DNA of 56,810 bases from an uncultured Bacteroidota bacterium (GTDB taxonomy: Bacteria; Bacteroidota; Bacteroidia; Chitinophagales; Chitinophagaceae), in assembly GCA_903877645.1 (NCBI GenBank), contig CAIRES010000069.1, positions 1 to 56,810 of the forward strand, written 5' to 3'. Positions within the stretch are counted from its first letter, which is position 1. Each line of letters starts with the position of its first letter. The translations under genes and the position numbers were made by a program. This document shows, piece after piece, positions 1 to 9,269 of this stretch. The notes beneath the pieces are model-generated. The model was given only the letters and a program-made list of their open reading frames with translations, did no database searches and had not been told where the DNA came from.

Positions 1-85
1 GTTTGGTTGCAGCGGTTGATTTGCGAAGTAACGCTGTCAGTTCTTCTTCGGTCTCTTTGACCGTAACTGTTAGTAAGATTGCCAT
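1..85 (-). CDS. IS630-like transposase, N-terminal fragment (runs off the left edge)
   Basis: An ATG at 85 on the minus strand opens a frame that stays open to the window edge (28 codons). The visible start reads MAILLTVTVKETEEELTALL, followed by a short basic stretch. This resembles the start of IS630/Tc1-type transposases, where a KES/KET-EEL-ALL helix opens the N-terminal helix-turn-helix region. Only the first helix is visible, so the family call is tentative and no DDE residues can be checked. No terminal inverted repeat was recognised to its right. It could also be another small HTH protein. Confidence 0.4.
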   Translation of the reverse strand, partial: MAILLTVTVKETEEELTALLRKSTAATK

Positions 86-465
86 ACTTAACCACAGCAA
101 AAATCATGCCGAATTATTTAGTCTAATTGGTATTATTGCTGATAATTAATGTGTTACGCGATATATATTCTCAAAATAAGGATTAGCGAATCCAATAACA
201 CAATCTGATATGAAAAACTTTGGCTGCACCGGATGCCAAGCGCATTAAGAATAACATTTTTGTTTATATTAAAACATCATGTTGGCAAAAATGTAATTGA
301 TATCGTTGAATGCATTATCGCCTATGCGGCTTCAGAGCAGACTAGCAAAATAGAAACGTCAACTGAGCAATATTCATAGAAAATAGCTACACAAAATTCG
401 TCCCAGTTCGAAATAATATATAATTTTAATTTTTCAAAGCAGTCAATTACATACAGATAGATCAT
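86..465. other. AT-rich intergenic stretch without a recognised gene
   Basis: About 380 bases between the transposase start and the first complete gene. I found no convincing reading frame, RNA gene or terminator in either direction. If the left fragment belongs to an insertion sequence, one of its ends should lie in this stretch, but no inverted repeat could be assigned. The promoter of the following gene presumably lies near 380-450; no clear TAnnTTTG box is present there. Confidence 0.4.
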
Positions 466-3072
466 ATGAAGACGAAGAACCCTCAATCAAAGGAAGTGCT
501 CAATGCAGCTCCAAAACCTGTGAACACACTTAGCTTAAAGCCAGATATACTGAGAACTGAAATAGCTATTGGAACTTTATCGCTGGGAATCTCTGTGTTG
601 GCGCTTTACCTCCTCAATTATGTTATTTACACATCGTATCATCCGGATATAAAAGCAATATTAGATAAGGTAACACCACTATCATTTCTGCCAAGAGATT
701 GGTTTCAGCCGGAACCTGTGGAAAGGCTGCAATACCAACTTTCGTTATTGGCCATACCCTTCCTGGCCCTTATCAGTTTTTCATTGGTGAATAAAGCAAG
801 GGAATTTTTTACAAAGAACCCTGTACCGGCAGTGGTAGTGAATATAGCAGGTATACTTGCTTTCGTGGTATTTACGGCGAAGCTGATGGGGCAGAAGCTA
901 TTGTATGTTCCTGAGGCAGAATCTACTGCGTTCTATTTTTCAAAAAATCTGAGTGGCGCTTTTTCGGGTGCGTTGATCGCTGTTTTGTCTTTTTACTTAT
1001 TGGCTACTTACCTGTTCGTGTTTTATTACCGGAAAGAGGAGACCTCTTTAAAAAAGACCATAATAAAATTGGTATGCTATGGCATAGTATCATTGGTGGT
1101 GCTGGATGTTTTTTTGTACGACCTGCTGAACATTGCTTTTATGCAGGAGGATATGCTGGGTGAGATCAACCCGGTTTTTTATTCCATAACACAGGTATAC
1201 GCGGGTAAAGCTTTGCTGGTGGATTTTAATGCCCAGTATGGTTTGTATGGGTGGATATTGTACCCGGTCTTTAAGCTGATAGGAATGAGTACATTCAAAT
1301 TCAGTGCAGTAATGGGGATATTGAATGGCGGCTCATTTATACTGCTGTACCTGGGTATAAGGAAAATTGTGAAAAGAGACATTCTATCACTAATGGTGTT
1401 CCTGTGCCTGATCTTCTGGCAATTCTGGCAAACAAGATTGCCTTTTGTAACGGAAACACATGCTTATTACCAGTACTGGCCCTTGCGTACGCTGTTCCCG
1501 GCTATTGCTTTTTACCTGCTTGCTTTGTATAATGAAGGGAACGAGAAAAGAAATAAGATACTGCTGCCCGTGCTGGCATTTGCTACCGCAACAGGGGTAT
1601 TGTGGAATATAGATACCGGTGTAGTGGTATTTGGTGCAGTAGTTGTTGCTTTATTGTTCTCAGCATACCATACACTACCGCTAAAGGATGCAATAAAAAA
1701 AGGCATTGTATATCTTATATGGATGGTTGGCGCATTGGTACTCATGTTTTTGTTGTTCTTCGTCAGCACGAAAATACATACAGGCAAGTGGCCCGACTTT
1801 GGGCAGGCGGCACAATACCAGGGTATATTTTACATTTCCGGTTTTTTCATGTTGCCGATGAGCGCCTTGCACTTTTGGAATGTGCCGGCGCTGGTATACA
1901 TAGCTACCTGTATTTATATAGTGCGCCATATGCGTAAGAGTGGCCATACAGAGTTACCTGTAGTTGTGTTTCTTTTCATCCTGGGAGCAGGACTTTTTTC
2001 TTATTTCCAGGGCAGATCGTACGACCTGACGGTAAATGCAGTGATGTACCCTGCGATAATAATGATGGGGGTGTTTTGCGACAGGCTTTATACGCAGATC
2101 GAGGAACAAAAAACATGGGTGCATGAAAGCGTAGTTGTGTTCCTGGTGCTTTTTCTTTTCCTGGCAGATGGTGCATTTTCGATGATCTACAACATACCCA
2201 CTATACATGGGATCGCTATGGATAATGCGAGGGCCGATGACCCGCTGAAAGAAGACGCTGTAAAGCAAAGAATGGAATTTATAACCAACAATATACCCGC
2301 GAGGGATACTGTACTGATATTATCGAGGAATTTTGAAAGCTATTTTTATGCTATGAATGGGTATGTGAACCCCATGAACCAGGCAGGCTCAACGGAGTTT
2401 TTCTTCAAAACAGACCTGGATACTATTGTAAATTATATAAAGACAGACAAATATCCTATAATTTTTGACGGGCTACGCCCGTTGCCACCGTGGTATCTGA
2501 AAGATTCGCTGATACACGAACTGGCTTTGTATACAACCATAGAAAAAGCGACGAAGGACCGGACTTTGCTGTTACTAAAACCCACAGGGAAAAGGGCCAA
2601 GAGAAAGCTGGTACGTGATGCAGCAACTGTGTATTATAACGACCTTGGAGAGTTCAACAGGTTTGTTACCGCATACTCAAAAGGGTCATTCAGCGGTAGC
2701 TTTGAAATAGAATGTATCGTATCGCTGGATACTGCAAGACTAAGCAGGGATAACCTGCTTTTTGCAAACGCATCAGATAAGATACCATTTTGCGGGCTGC
2801 TGATACAACAGGCGAGCGATGATAGAACACAGTACAGGTTCATGTACGGTGATGGGAAGGAATGGACAGCCCAGGTCTTCTTCAGATTGAGCTGTGCGAA
2901 GGAGAACCATTTGCTGGTGAGTATGAAGAACGGAACAGTAAGCGTATACAATAATGACCAGCTATGCGGACAGGCAACCGGGGCTGCGCCGATCAAAAAC
3001 AGCGAGAACAATTTTTATATCGACCCCAATTTCCCCGGTGTGGTGAAGGAGGTGAAGATAGAGAACCGATAG
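466..3072 (+). CDS. Large multi-TM membrane protein, GT-C glycosyltransferase-like
   Basis: 868 residues. After about 30 polar residues, residues ~31-560 hold many hydrophobic spans (around a dozen). The rest is mostly soluble, and residues ~740-868 look like a beta-rich lectin/LamG-type domain. The segment around residues 240-265 (an acidic stretch, then VDFNAQYGLYGW) resembles the loop after the first TM pairs in GT-C fold membrane glycosyltransferases, where a QYG/FYG motif is common. The donor would be a lipid-linked sugar, but no catalytic residue can be assigned with certainty. It ends 6 nt before the convergent helicase gene, so the two transcripts must overlap or share a termination region. 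It could instead be an uncharacterised polymer-synthesis membrane protein. Confidence 0.55.
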   Translation: MKTKNPQSKEVLNAAPKPVNTLSLKPDILRTEIAIGTLSLGISVLALYLLNYVIYTSYHPDIKAILDKVTPLSFLPRDWFQPEPVERLQYQLSLLAIPFLALISFSLVNKAREFFTKNPVPAVVVNIAGILAFVVFTAKLMGQKLLYVPEAESTAFYFSKNLSGAFSGALIAVLSFYLLATYLFVFYYRKEETSLKKTIIKLVCYGIVSLVVLDVFLYDLLNIAFMQEDMLGEINPVFYSITQVYAGKALLVDFNAQYGLYGWILYPVFKLIGMSTFKFSAVMGILNGGSFILLYLGIRKIVKRDILSLMVFLCLIFWQFWQTRLPFVTETHAYYQYWPLRTLFPAIAFYLLALYNEGNEKRNKILLPVLAFATATGVLWNIDTGVVVFGAVVVALLFSAYHTLPLKDAIKKGIVYLIWMVGALVLMFLLFFVSTKIHTGKWPDFGQAAQYQGIFYISGFFMLPMSALHFWNVPALVYIATCIYIVRHMRKSGHTELPVVVFLFILGAGLFSYFQGRSYDLTVNAVMYPAIIMMGVFCDRLYTQIEEQKTWVHESVVVFLVLFLFLADGAFSMIYNIPTIHGIAMDNARADDPLKEDAVKQRMEFITNNIPARDTVLILSRNFESYFYAMNGYVNPMNQAGSTEFFFKTDLDTIVNYIKTDKYPIIFDGLRPLPPWYLKDSLIHELALYTTIEKATKDRTLLLLKPTGKRAKRKLVRDAATVYYNDLGEFNRFVTAYSKGSFSGSFEIECIVSLDTARLSRDNLLFANASDKIPFCGLLIQQASDDRTQYRFMYGDGKEWTAQVFFRLSCAKENHLLVSMKNGTVSVYNNDQLCGQATGAAPIKNSENNFYIDPNFPGVVKEVKIENR

Positions 3073-3078
3073 GCATTA

Positions 3079-6000
3079 CTATACGTCATCGATCTCAGCT
3101 TCATCGGCAGGGCGGATGAGCTCGTAACGGCGGGCGAAGTTGCACCAGTGGCAGGTCTCTTTGCCGCAGCCACGATCAAATTCGTGATTCATGATGCGGC
3201 TGTAGCTGTCTTTTACCTGCGCGCGCACTACTTCTTCATCGGCGGGGTATACGGGTACGGTGACGTGTTTGTACTGGCCTGTCTTGCTTTTTTGTACGAA
3301 GTCGAACATGCCGGTAGAAACCTTCCATGTCCGGTCTTCCATGTGCTCGAGGATGAGCTTGTAAAAGACCATCTGTCGCCAGTAATCGCCGCCAAGTGGT
3401 TCTTTCTCATTGGGCTGGGCGGTCATTGCCGTGGCAGATTTATCAGGATCGCCGGTCTTATAATCGACAACACGGCATTCTGCACCGTTTATTTCTATCT
3501 TATCTATTTTGCCGGTGACGGGAACACCATCTAGGAAGTAGCGGGGTACTTTGTATTCTATTTCTACCTCTTTATGGGCAATAGCGCTATTGACATCGTA
3601 GTAGTCGGATATCAGGGCTTCGCCCTGTTCAATACGCCTGTCGAACTGAACAGGAGTAAAGCAGGAAGCTTCGGAAAACAAGGCAGACCTGAATGCGCCG
3701 ATCACAATATCCTTGGCAGGGAAGACACCGTTGGCCTGCTTCATATCGAGGAACATACGCTCGAGTGCATAGTGTACCGCGCTGCCGAATGCGAGCGCAT
3801 CATTCTTCTGGTAAGGCACTTTGAGTATGGTCTCGTAATAGAAGGCCAGCGGGCAGCGCAGGAATTTAGACAATGCAGTATAGCTCATGATAAACTGCTG
3901 TAGCACGCGCTCTATCCATTCGGCATTGGCGATCTTTATGCGCACCTCCGGTATTGGTTGCATGGCCCACTCCATGTGGTGCATCACATCGGCCGTAGAT
4001 ACGGGCTGGATGATCCTTTCTTCCAGGGTAGAGATCTCGTCAATAAAAACAGATTGTGACAGTGCCTTGCCGAGGTTGTCGTTGACTGCATAGGAAACCT
4101 GTAAATGCTTTTTGGCACGGGTAAGGGCTACATAAAAAAGCCTTCGGGCCACCTCTGTTTTATAGGTCTTTTCAGTATCGTCTTCTGTTTGGGTGATGGT
4201 ATCGGGTAGCTTGTATTCATTGCCTCCGCCTTTCTTTTCTTCCCAGAAATTTTTTGTGGTACCAATGAGGAATACGTGCTCAAACTCATTGCCCTTGGCG
4301 CCATGCGTGGTAAAGAAGTGTACGCCATCCTCATTTTGTATAACGCGCTGCAATGGCAGTGATATTTTCTCATCGCCCATTCTGCCGATCATGATCAGCA
4401 GGTCGGCTGGTTTGGTTTTGGGATTACGGGCGTAAGTATCTTTTACAAATTCGAAGAAAGTAAAAAGCACCTGCATACTCCATACATGATCAGTAGTGCG
4501 AACAAGATGTGCTACGATGCCGCTTTCATGAATTATTTTTTCGAGGAGTAACGGCAGGGGTAAGGAAAGTTGTTGTTTTTCCCATTGGTCGAGGCTATTA
4601 CCAAGCCTGTGCATGGCTTTGGCTGATTTAAGCCCAAGTGACTCTATCAATAATGGGTTAGATAATAGTAATCTCCAGCGGAGCGGGCCTTTCTCTTTTC
4701 GGTTGGCCTGCATGTACAGTGCGAGTTGTGCAATATCTGTAGGCTCAATGCCGTAGTATGGTGCGTGCATGAGCTCGAATAAAACCTCCTCGCCATCAAA
4801 AGGTTTTTTTCGTTCGAGGTCGAGGTAACGGATAACATTTAGTATTTGGTCCACTAAGGGTTCCTCCAGGATATTGACCGGCCTCTTTACATTGTATGGT
4901 ATGCCTTTGCGCTCCATGATGGCCATGATGTTCTCAGCCTGGCGGTGCTGTGCATAGAGTACAGCTATCTCACGAAGCGGCACACCTTTCTGTCTTAGTT
5001 GTTCTATTTGCAGGACGGTATCAGCTTCCTCCTGCAGGATATTGGCATATACCTTCACAACGGGTAGAACGATGTCGGCAGTATTTTTAAAACGTTCACC
5101 GGCAGAGATAATGTTTTTATCCAATCCAAGATGCTGTAGTTGGTTGATGAGGCGTTTTTGGTTGTTTTGTATGGTTGCCATTGCCTTATCAATGATCGGT
5201 TGGGATGACCGGTAATTATGAGGAAGCACTACTATTTTTATATTATCCCGGTGACGTTCGTAGAAGTCAATGATGTTGCGGATTCGGGCACCCTGGAATT
5301 CATAGATGCTCTGATCGTCATCACCCACTACAAAAATATTGGGATCGTCCCAGTAAGAAGACAAGAGGGTAAGTAGCTCATTTTGTGAGCCGTTGGTATC
5401 CTGAAATTCATCTACGAGTATGAACTGGTAGCGTTCCTGGTAACTTTGTAATAATGCGGGGTTTTCGTTGAAGGCTTTGAGCACCCAGATGATCATGTCG
5501 TTAAAATCATAACGGCCTGAATTTTTCATGAGCTGCTCATAACTATCGAATAGGAGTGCAGCAGCTTTGCTGCCTTCCATCTTCCGTGTTTCTTCATATA
5601 CCTGGTCTTGTTTCAGGTCGCCTTTCTGAAATTCTTTGTACTTGCGTTTGTAGACGTATTCTTCGCGGTTGGGCAGGTCGGCTACATATTCGTCAATGGC
5701 TTCGGATATATATGCGGGCGTCAGGTATTCCCGCTTCATTAGGTCGAACAGGCGATTGAGTTTGCCCGAGTCGAAGTATATATTACCGCTGAGCTTGCGT
5801 AAAGGATGGCCTTGCGGCAGTTCTTCTATCATTTGATAGAGGAGTTCTGTTCGTTCGAGGTCGGTAATGGGCTGCAGGGAACGCATGCTGAAGCTTTCGC
5901 TGTTGTTCTGTATGACGTTATTGCAGAAAGCGTGGAAAGTATAGATATTGACCTTGTGGGCAGCAGGGCCTATGATCTGTAGGAGGCGGCGGCGCATGGC

Positions 6001-6222
6001 GTTGGTAGCCTCATCAGTATAGGTGAGGCAAAGGATCTCGTGGGGCTGTACCTGGGCTTCGCTGCGCAGGAGCGCTGCTATGCGCATGGAAAGCACCTCG
6101 GTCTTTCCTGTGCCGGGACCGGCTATTACCATTACGGGGCCATATATTGTATCTACGGCCTCGCGCTGGCGCTCATTGAGCTTATTGTATCGGTCGAGGA
6201 AGAGGTCTTCATTGATCAGCAT
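3079..6222 (-). CDS. UvrD/AddA-type ATP-dependent helicase with C-terminal Fe-S RecB-like nuclease
   Basis: 1047 residues from the ATG at 6222. An in-frame ATG further upstream would add 31 atypical residues, and MLINEDLFLDRYNKLNERQR is a normal family start. SF1A helicase motifs are complete: GPGTGKT at 35-41, VDEFQDTN near 270, GDDDQSIYEFQGA near 300, and FYVALTRAKKHL near 700. The C-terminal third carries a PD-(D/E)XK nuclease with VVDYKTGD near 917. Four cysteines flank it: one in FLRCPLAFYYE near 787 and three in CGKETCHWC near 1019, the arrangement of [4Fe-4S] nucleases such as AddB, AdnB and Cas4. The protein therefore probably unwinds and resects DNA ends in recombinational repair. 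Single-chain organisation without a visible partner resembles AdnB/Lhr-type resectases more than paired RecBCD. Confidence 0.85.
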   Translation of the reverse strand: MLINEDLFLDRYNKLNERQREAVDTIYGPVMVIAGPGTGKTEVLSMRIAALLRSEAQVQPHEILCLTYTDEATNAMRRRLLQIIGPAAHKVNIYTFHAFCNNVIQNNSESFSMRSLQPITDLERTELLYQMIEELPQGHPLRKLSGNIYFDSGKLNRLFDLMKREYLTPAYISEAIDEYVADLPNREEYVYKRKYKEFQKGDLKQDQVYEETRKMEGSKAAALLFDSYEQLMKNSGRYDFNDMIIWVLKAFNENPALLQSYQERYQFILVDEFQDTNGSQNELLTLLSSYWDDPNIFVVGDDDQSIYEFQGARIRNIIDFYERHRDNIKIVVLPHNYRSSQPIIDKAMATIQNNQKRLINQLQHLGLDKNIISAGERFKNTADIVLPVVKVYANILQEEADTVLQIEQLRQKGVPLREIAVLYAQHRQAENIMAIMERKGIPYNVKRPVNILEEPLVDQILNVIRYLDLERKKPFDGEEVLFELMHAPYYGIEPTDIAQLALYMQANRKEKGPLRWRLLLSNPLLIESLGLKSAKAMHRLGNSLDQWEKQQLSLPLPLLLEKIIHESGIVAHLVRTTDHVWSMQVLFTFFEFVKDTYARNPKTKPADLLIMIGRMGDEKISLPLQRVIQNEDGVHFFTTHGAKGNEFEHVFLIGTTKNFWEEKKGGGNEYKLPDTITQTEDDTEKTYKTEVARRLFYVALTRAKKHLQVSYAVNDNLGKALSQSVFIDEISTLEERIIQPVSTADVMHHMEWAMQPIPEVRIKIANAEWIERVLQQFIMSYTALSKFLRCPLAFYYETILKVPYQKNDALAFGSAVHYALERMFLDMKQANGVFPAKDIVIGAFRSALFSEASCFTPVQFDRRIEQGEALISDYYDVNSAIAHKEVEIEYKVPRYFLDGVPVTGKIDKIEINGAECRVVDYKTGDPDKSATAMTAQPNEKEPLGGDYWRQMVFYKLILEHMEDRTWKVSTGMFDFVQKSKTGQYKHVTVPVYPADEEVVRAQVKDSYSRIMNHEFDRGCGKETCHWCNFARRYELIRPADEAEIDDV

Positions 6223-6281
6223 CGTGAAATGAAGGTAAGGAAAACCCAACCTAATGCCAAATATTGGAATACGAGGTAGTG

Positions 6282-7940
6282 CTACTGTAACGATTCGGCA
6301 GTGCAAACTTGCCAAAGTTTGTACCCGCCCGACAAGTTGTTTACATGCTGAAAACCATTTTGTTTGAGCATGCGTTGTGCCAGGTAGCCCCTAAGTCCGG
6401 CCTCGCAGTAAATAAAGATGGATTTCTCATTGGGCAACTCATTGATACGCTGCCTCAATTCGTCTATCGGTATATTGATGGCATTATCGATATGTCCGGC
6501 CAAAAATTCGGCCTGTGTTCTTACATCGAGCAAAATATCGCCAACGGATATTTTGTGAAGCTGATCCCAATAAAAGACATTCAACAAATCGTCCAAAATA
6601 TTTTGGGCTACAAAGCCGGCCATGTTCACCGGGTCTTTCGCCGATGAGTAAGGAGGGGCGTAAGCATGCTCGAATTCTATAAGATCATAGATCGTTCCGT
6701 TGTGTTTTATTATAGCGGCTAAAACATCCAGCCGCTTGTCCGCACCTTCGTAACCCACTACCTGTGCGCCCAATAAGCGGCCTTCAAGTGGTGAAAAGGT
6801 GATCTGAATGGTCATTGGCTGTGTATCGGGATAATAGCCGGCGTGTGAACCATTATGTGTTGTAGAAACGATATGTTTTATATCAGCGGCATGCAGGTTT
6901 TTTGAAGCCATACCTGTGGCACCTACGGTGATGTCAAATACTTTTACAATAGCGGTGTTTATTGATCCGTTATATCGCTGCTTGTTGCCGAATACGATAT
7001 TATTAGCACAGATTCGACCCTGTTTATTTGCCGGTCCGGCGAGGTAGGTGATCATTGGCTTGCCGGTAATTGGATTGTTGAATTCAATAGCATCTCCGAC
7101 AGCATAAATATCCGGATCTGATGTCTGCAGGTATTCGTTGACAAAGATACCACGGGCATCACCTATTTTGAGACCGGCATTTACAGCCAACTTAGTATCC
7201 GGGCGAACACCGATGGACAAGATAACAATGTCTGCGTCAAGAGGAGTACCGCTTTTCAGCAGTATCCGAATGTTATTTTCAGTACGTTCAAATTCGGTAA
7301 CGGCTGTTTGCAGCAAAAGGTGTACGCCTTTGGAGCGGATATGCTGCTGCACTATTGCTGCAATAGGAAAATCGACCGGCGCGAGTACCTGGCCACCCAT
7401 TTCAACGATAGTGACATCCATGCCTATATTGTGCAGGTTCTCAGCCATTTCGAGGCCTATAAAGCCGACGCCAATGATAACGGCCTTACCTGACTTGTGT
7501 TGCTGCACGTAGTTTTTGATATGGTCTGTATCTGTTACATTGCGTAGCGTAAATATACCTTCTGAGGCAATGCCCGGCAGTGGTGGCCTTAGCGGCTCAG
7601 CACCGGGTGATAACACCAGTTTATCGTAGTGCTCTTCATATATCTCACCTGTAATAAGATTTTTGGCGGCAACTTTTTTTTGTTGACGATCTATTTCTAT
7701 CACCTCGGTTTGCACACGTACATCTATATTGAACCGTTGGTGGAATGAGGCTGCTGTCTGCACAAATAATTTGTCTCTCTCCCGGATCACATCTCCGATA
7801 TAATAGGGCAACCCACAATTGGCGTAAGAGATATATGCCCCTCGTTCAAAAATCACTATTTCCGCATGTTCGTCTATTCTTCTCAGCCTTGCTGCCGTAC
7901 TGGCCCCGCCGGCTACTGCACCTACTATAATATACTTCAT
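6282..7940 (-). CDS. CoA-disulfide reductase-like flavoprotein fused to a rhodanese
   Basis: 552 residues from the ATG at 7940; the longer frame adds 30 residues before the obvious FAD-binding start MKYIIVGAVAGGASTAARLR. Residues 1-~440 form a pyridine-nucleotide disulfide oxidoreductase with the single redox Cys42 in SYANCGLPYYIGD, as in CoA-disulfide/CoA-persulfide reductases, a second dinucleotide fold (VIIGVGFIGLEMAENL) and the FAD motif DIYAVGDAIEF. Residues ~455-552 are a rhodanese with active Cys512 in CEAGLRG. Known relatives (CoADR-RHD, Npsr) reduce CoA persulfide or polysulfide with NAD(P)H. It is the last gene of a minus-strand sulfur cluster, 17 nt after the YgaP-like gene, which supports a role in persulfide handling in the cytoplasm. 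Confidence 0.85.
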   Translation of the reverse strand: MKYIIVGAVAGGASTAARLRRIDEHAEIVIFERGAYISYANCGLPYYIGDVIRERDKLFVQTAASFHQRFNIDVRVQTEVIEIDRQQKKVAAKNLITGEIYEEHYDKLVLSPGAEPLRPPLPGIASEGIFTLRNVTDTDHIKNYVQQHKSGKAVIIGVGFIGLEMAENLHNIGMDVTIVEMGGQVLAPVDFPIAAIVQQHIRSKGVHLLLQTAVTEFERTENNIRILLKSGTPLDADIVILSIGVRPDTKLAVNAGLKIGDARGIFVNEYLQTSDPDIYAVGDAIEFNNPITGKPMITYLAGPANKQGRICANNIVFGNKQRYNGSINTAIVKVFDITVGATGMASKNLHAADIKHIVSTTHNGSHAGYYPDTQPMTIQITFSPLEGRLLGAQVVGYEGADKRLDVLAAIIKHNGTIYDLIEFEHAYAPPYSSAKDPVNMAGFVAQNILDDLLNVFYWDQLHKISVGDILLDVRTQAEFLAGHIDNAINIPIDELRQRINELPNEKSIFIYCEAGLRGYLAQRMLKQNGFQHVNNLSGGYKLWQVCTAESLQ

Positions 7941-7957
7941 TTTCCGGCGATCTATTT

Positions 7958-8191
7958 CTATTTTTGATTTTCTATTGACCTGATGCTTTTCCGGGGGCGT
8001 GGCGTATAGCAACCTTGCGAGCCACAACATCCGGTGTCGGTAACTCCCTGGTAAAGGAAAAACAGGCTAACGACTCCCATCATCCAATCGTGCGATTGAA
8101 TGCCGGCAACGAGCAGCATAATACCGATACCTGAACGAAAGATCCGGCTAAAATGCCAATTGGTGAATAACTTTTGCTTTAATTGATTCAT
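7958..8191 (-). CDS. Small YgaP-like membrane protein (DUF2892-type)
   Basis: 77 residues with two hydrophobic spans (about 19-32 and 37-49), then a Cys pair in DTGCCGSQGC and a basic tail. It starts with an ATGA overlap on the upstream rhodanese gene, so the two are translationally coupled. In E. coli YgaP a rhodanese and a two-TM anchor are one protein; here the same two parts appear as adjacent overlapping genes. This suggests that the cytoplasmic rhodanese is brought to the membrane through this partner. The extra cysteines could accept sulfane sulfur, which is inference. Confidence 0.65.
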   Translation of the reverse strand: MNQLKQKLFTNWHFSRIFRSGIGIMLLVAGIQSHDWMMGVVSLFFLYQGVTDTGCCGSQGCYTPRPRKSIRSIENQK

Positions 8192-8502
8192 CGTTCATAT
8201 TTTTTAAGATTCATCCAACTGCCGCCGTTGTATACTTCCGTGAAGCCATTAGATTGTAGCACAGACTTGGCAGAGCTGCTTCTCATGCCCGATGCACAGC
8301 AGGTGATGACGGGTTTGTCTTTTTTCAATTTCGCCATTTGACTCCCAAGATTGGCCAACGGAATATTTACTGAGTTTTTTAAATGTCCGCCGGCGTATTC
8401 TCCGGTTGTGCGAACGTCTATGATCACTGCACCGTTGGCAATAATGGACGCCAGGTCTGCTTTAGGGCCTATGCCTAATAGTTTTTTTATTGTCTCAAAC
8501 AT
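8188..8502 (-). CDS. Single-domain rhodanese (sulfurtransferase)
   Basis: 104 residues, about one rhodanese domain. The core shows VIIDVRTTGEYAGGHLKNSVNIPL and the active loop CCASGMRS, with two adjacent cysteines of which the second aligns with the usual persulfide-forming residue. A short N-terminal helix (MFETIKKLLGIG) precedes it. It overlaps the next gene by four bases and follows a second, shorter rhodanese by 2 nt. It probably transfers sulfane sulfur between a donor and a thiol acceptor in the cytoplasm. Confidence 0.8.
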   Translation of the reverse strand: MFETIKKLLGIGPKADLASIIANGAVIIDVRTTGEYAGGHLKNSVNIPLANLGSQMAKLKKDKPVITCCASGMRSSSAKSVLQSNGFTEVYNGGSWMNLKKYER

Positions 8503-8504
8503 GT

Positions 8505-8792
8505 TTAGTTGTTTTTATGATAGTTTACGTCCAGCCATGATCCGCCATTAGCGCACATGACCCCATTCTGCTTCAGGTACATGGTGGCCTGCCCGCTGCG
8601 GCCGCCCGAAGCGCAGCATAAGACTACCTGTTTCATTTTCTTCAATTCATCAAGATGCAGGTGAATTTCATCGAGAGGGATATTGATACTACCGGCTACA
8701 TGTCCTCCCATGAATTCCTGCGGGGTACGTACATCAACGATGGCTGTATCTTTTGATTTGATGAGCGATGATAAAGTGGTTGTATTTTCCAT
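8505..8792 (-). CDS. Single-domain rhodanese (sulfurtransferase)
   Basis: 95 residues. Motifs are AIVDVRTPQEFMGGHVAGSINIPL, and CCASGGRSGQA at the active site. It is clearly a paralogue of the following rhodanese (same CCASG.RS loop and a C-terminal GGSW motif in both), so the pair probably arose by tandem duplication. The stop of the preceding DUF6132-like gene in the cluster abuts its start without spacing, consistent with one operon. Loop sequences differ only slightly, so different sulfur acceptors cannot be predicted. Confidence 0.8.
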   Translation of the reverse strand: MENTTTLSSLIKSKDTAIVDVRTPQEFMGGHVAGSINIPLDEIHLHLDELKKMKQVVLCCASGGRSGQATMYLKQNGVMCANGGSWLDVNYHKNN

Positions 8793-8990
8793 TTATTTAT
8801 TGTTTTCTTTTTTAAAAATGCTGAAAGCAAGAGCACCTACGATAGCGCCATATGCGGTACTATTTAAAGGCTTGCCCTTTATGGGGCAATTGCCGGATGC
8901 ACAACCCACGAAATACCAATAACACCACCCGGCAATTGCCCCGATAACCATCCCGGCAATCTCAAGCCGGTATTTTGAAAGCAGTGACAT
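8793..8990 (-). CDS. Small membrane protein, DUF6132-like
   Basis: 65 residues from the ATG at 8990; the longer frame would add 12 unlikely residues. Two hydrophobic spans (about 9-22 and 41-55) flank a short loop with the motif GCASGNCPIKGKP. Bacteroidota proteins of the DUF6132 type have this size, the two TM spans and this cysteine loop, and often occur next to rhodaneses. A role in moving or sensing reactive sulfur or nitrogen species at the inner membrane is possible but not shown. Confidence 0.65.
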   Translation of the reverse strand: MSLLSKYRLEIAGMVIGAIAGWCYWYFVGCASGNCPIKGKPLNSTAYGAIVGALAFSIFKKENNK

Positions 8991-8994
8991 ACAC

Positions 8995-9201
8995 TTAATT
9001 TTTTTTGCGGCCCGTGTTAATGCCAAATGGCAGATACAATGGACAAATACTGATGAAGCTGGTAAGAATAAATATTCCGGCGACTACTAATAGTATGCCG
9101 GCGACAACGCCATTGATCACATTAGTGAAATAAAGGACAGCAATAACAATAGCTATTAACATCCTTATGATCCTGTCGGCATTACCCATATTCTTTTTCA
9201 T
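8995..9201 (-). CDS. Small membrane protein, DUF2892 (YgaP-like)
   Basis: 68 residues from the ATG at 9201; a TTG two codons upstream is less likely. It starts MKKNMGNADRIIRMLIAIVI, the usual DUF2892 opening, followed by two TM spans and the conserved tail with FISICPLYLPFGINT. The family is the membrane part of YgaP-type sulfurtransferases. It is the first gene of the cluster after the regulator, 68 nt downstream of the crp-like stop, and separated by 4 nt from the next gene. Confidence 0.75.
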   Translation of the reverse strand: MKKNMGNADRIIRMLIAIVIAVLYFTNVINGVVAGILLVVAGIFILTSFISICPLYLPFGINTGRKKN

Positions 9202-9253
9202 AAACAATGGTTTTGATTATGATGTAAAATTGGGTAAATGTTAGTGAGTGGTT

Positions 9254-9269
9254 GGGTACATATGTTCCC
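9254..9269. promoter_or_regulatory. Imperfect palindrome between the regulator and the sulfur genes
   Basis: GGGTACATATGTTCCC is a 16-bp inverted repeat with one mismatched pair, centred on ACATATGT. It lies immediately after the stop codon of the crp-like gene (minus strand) and about 55 nt before the first sulfur gene. No T-tract follows, so it is a poor terminator. It could be an operator for the downstream genes or a processing hairpin. Confidence 0.3.
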
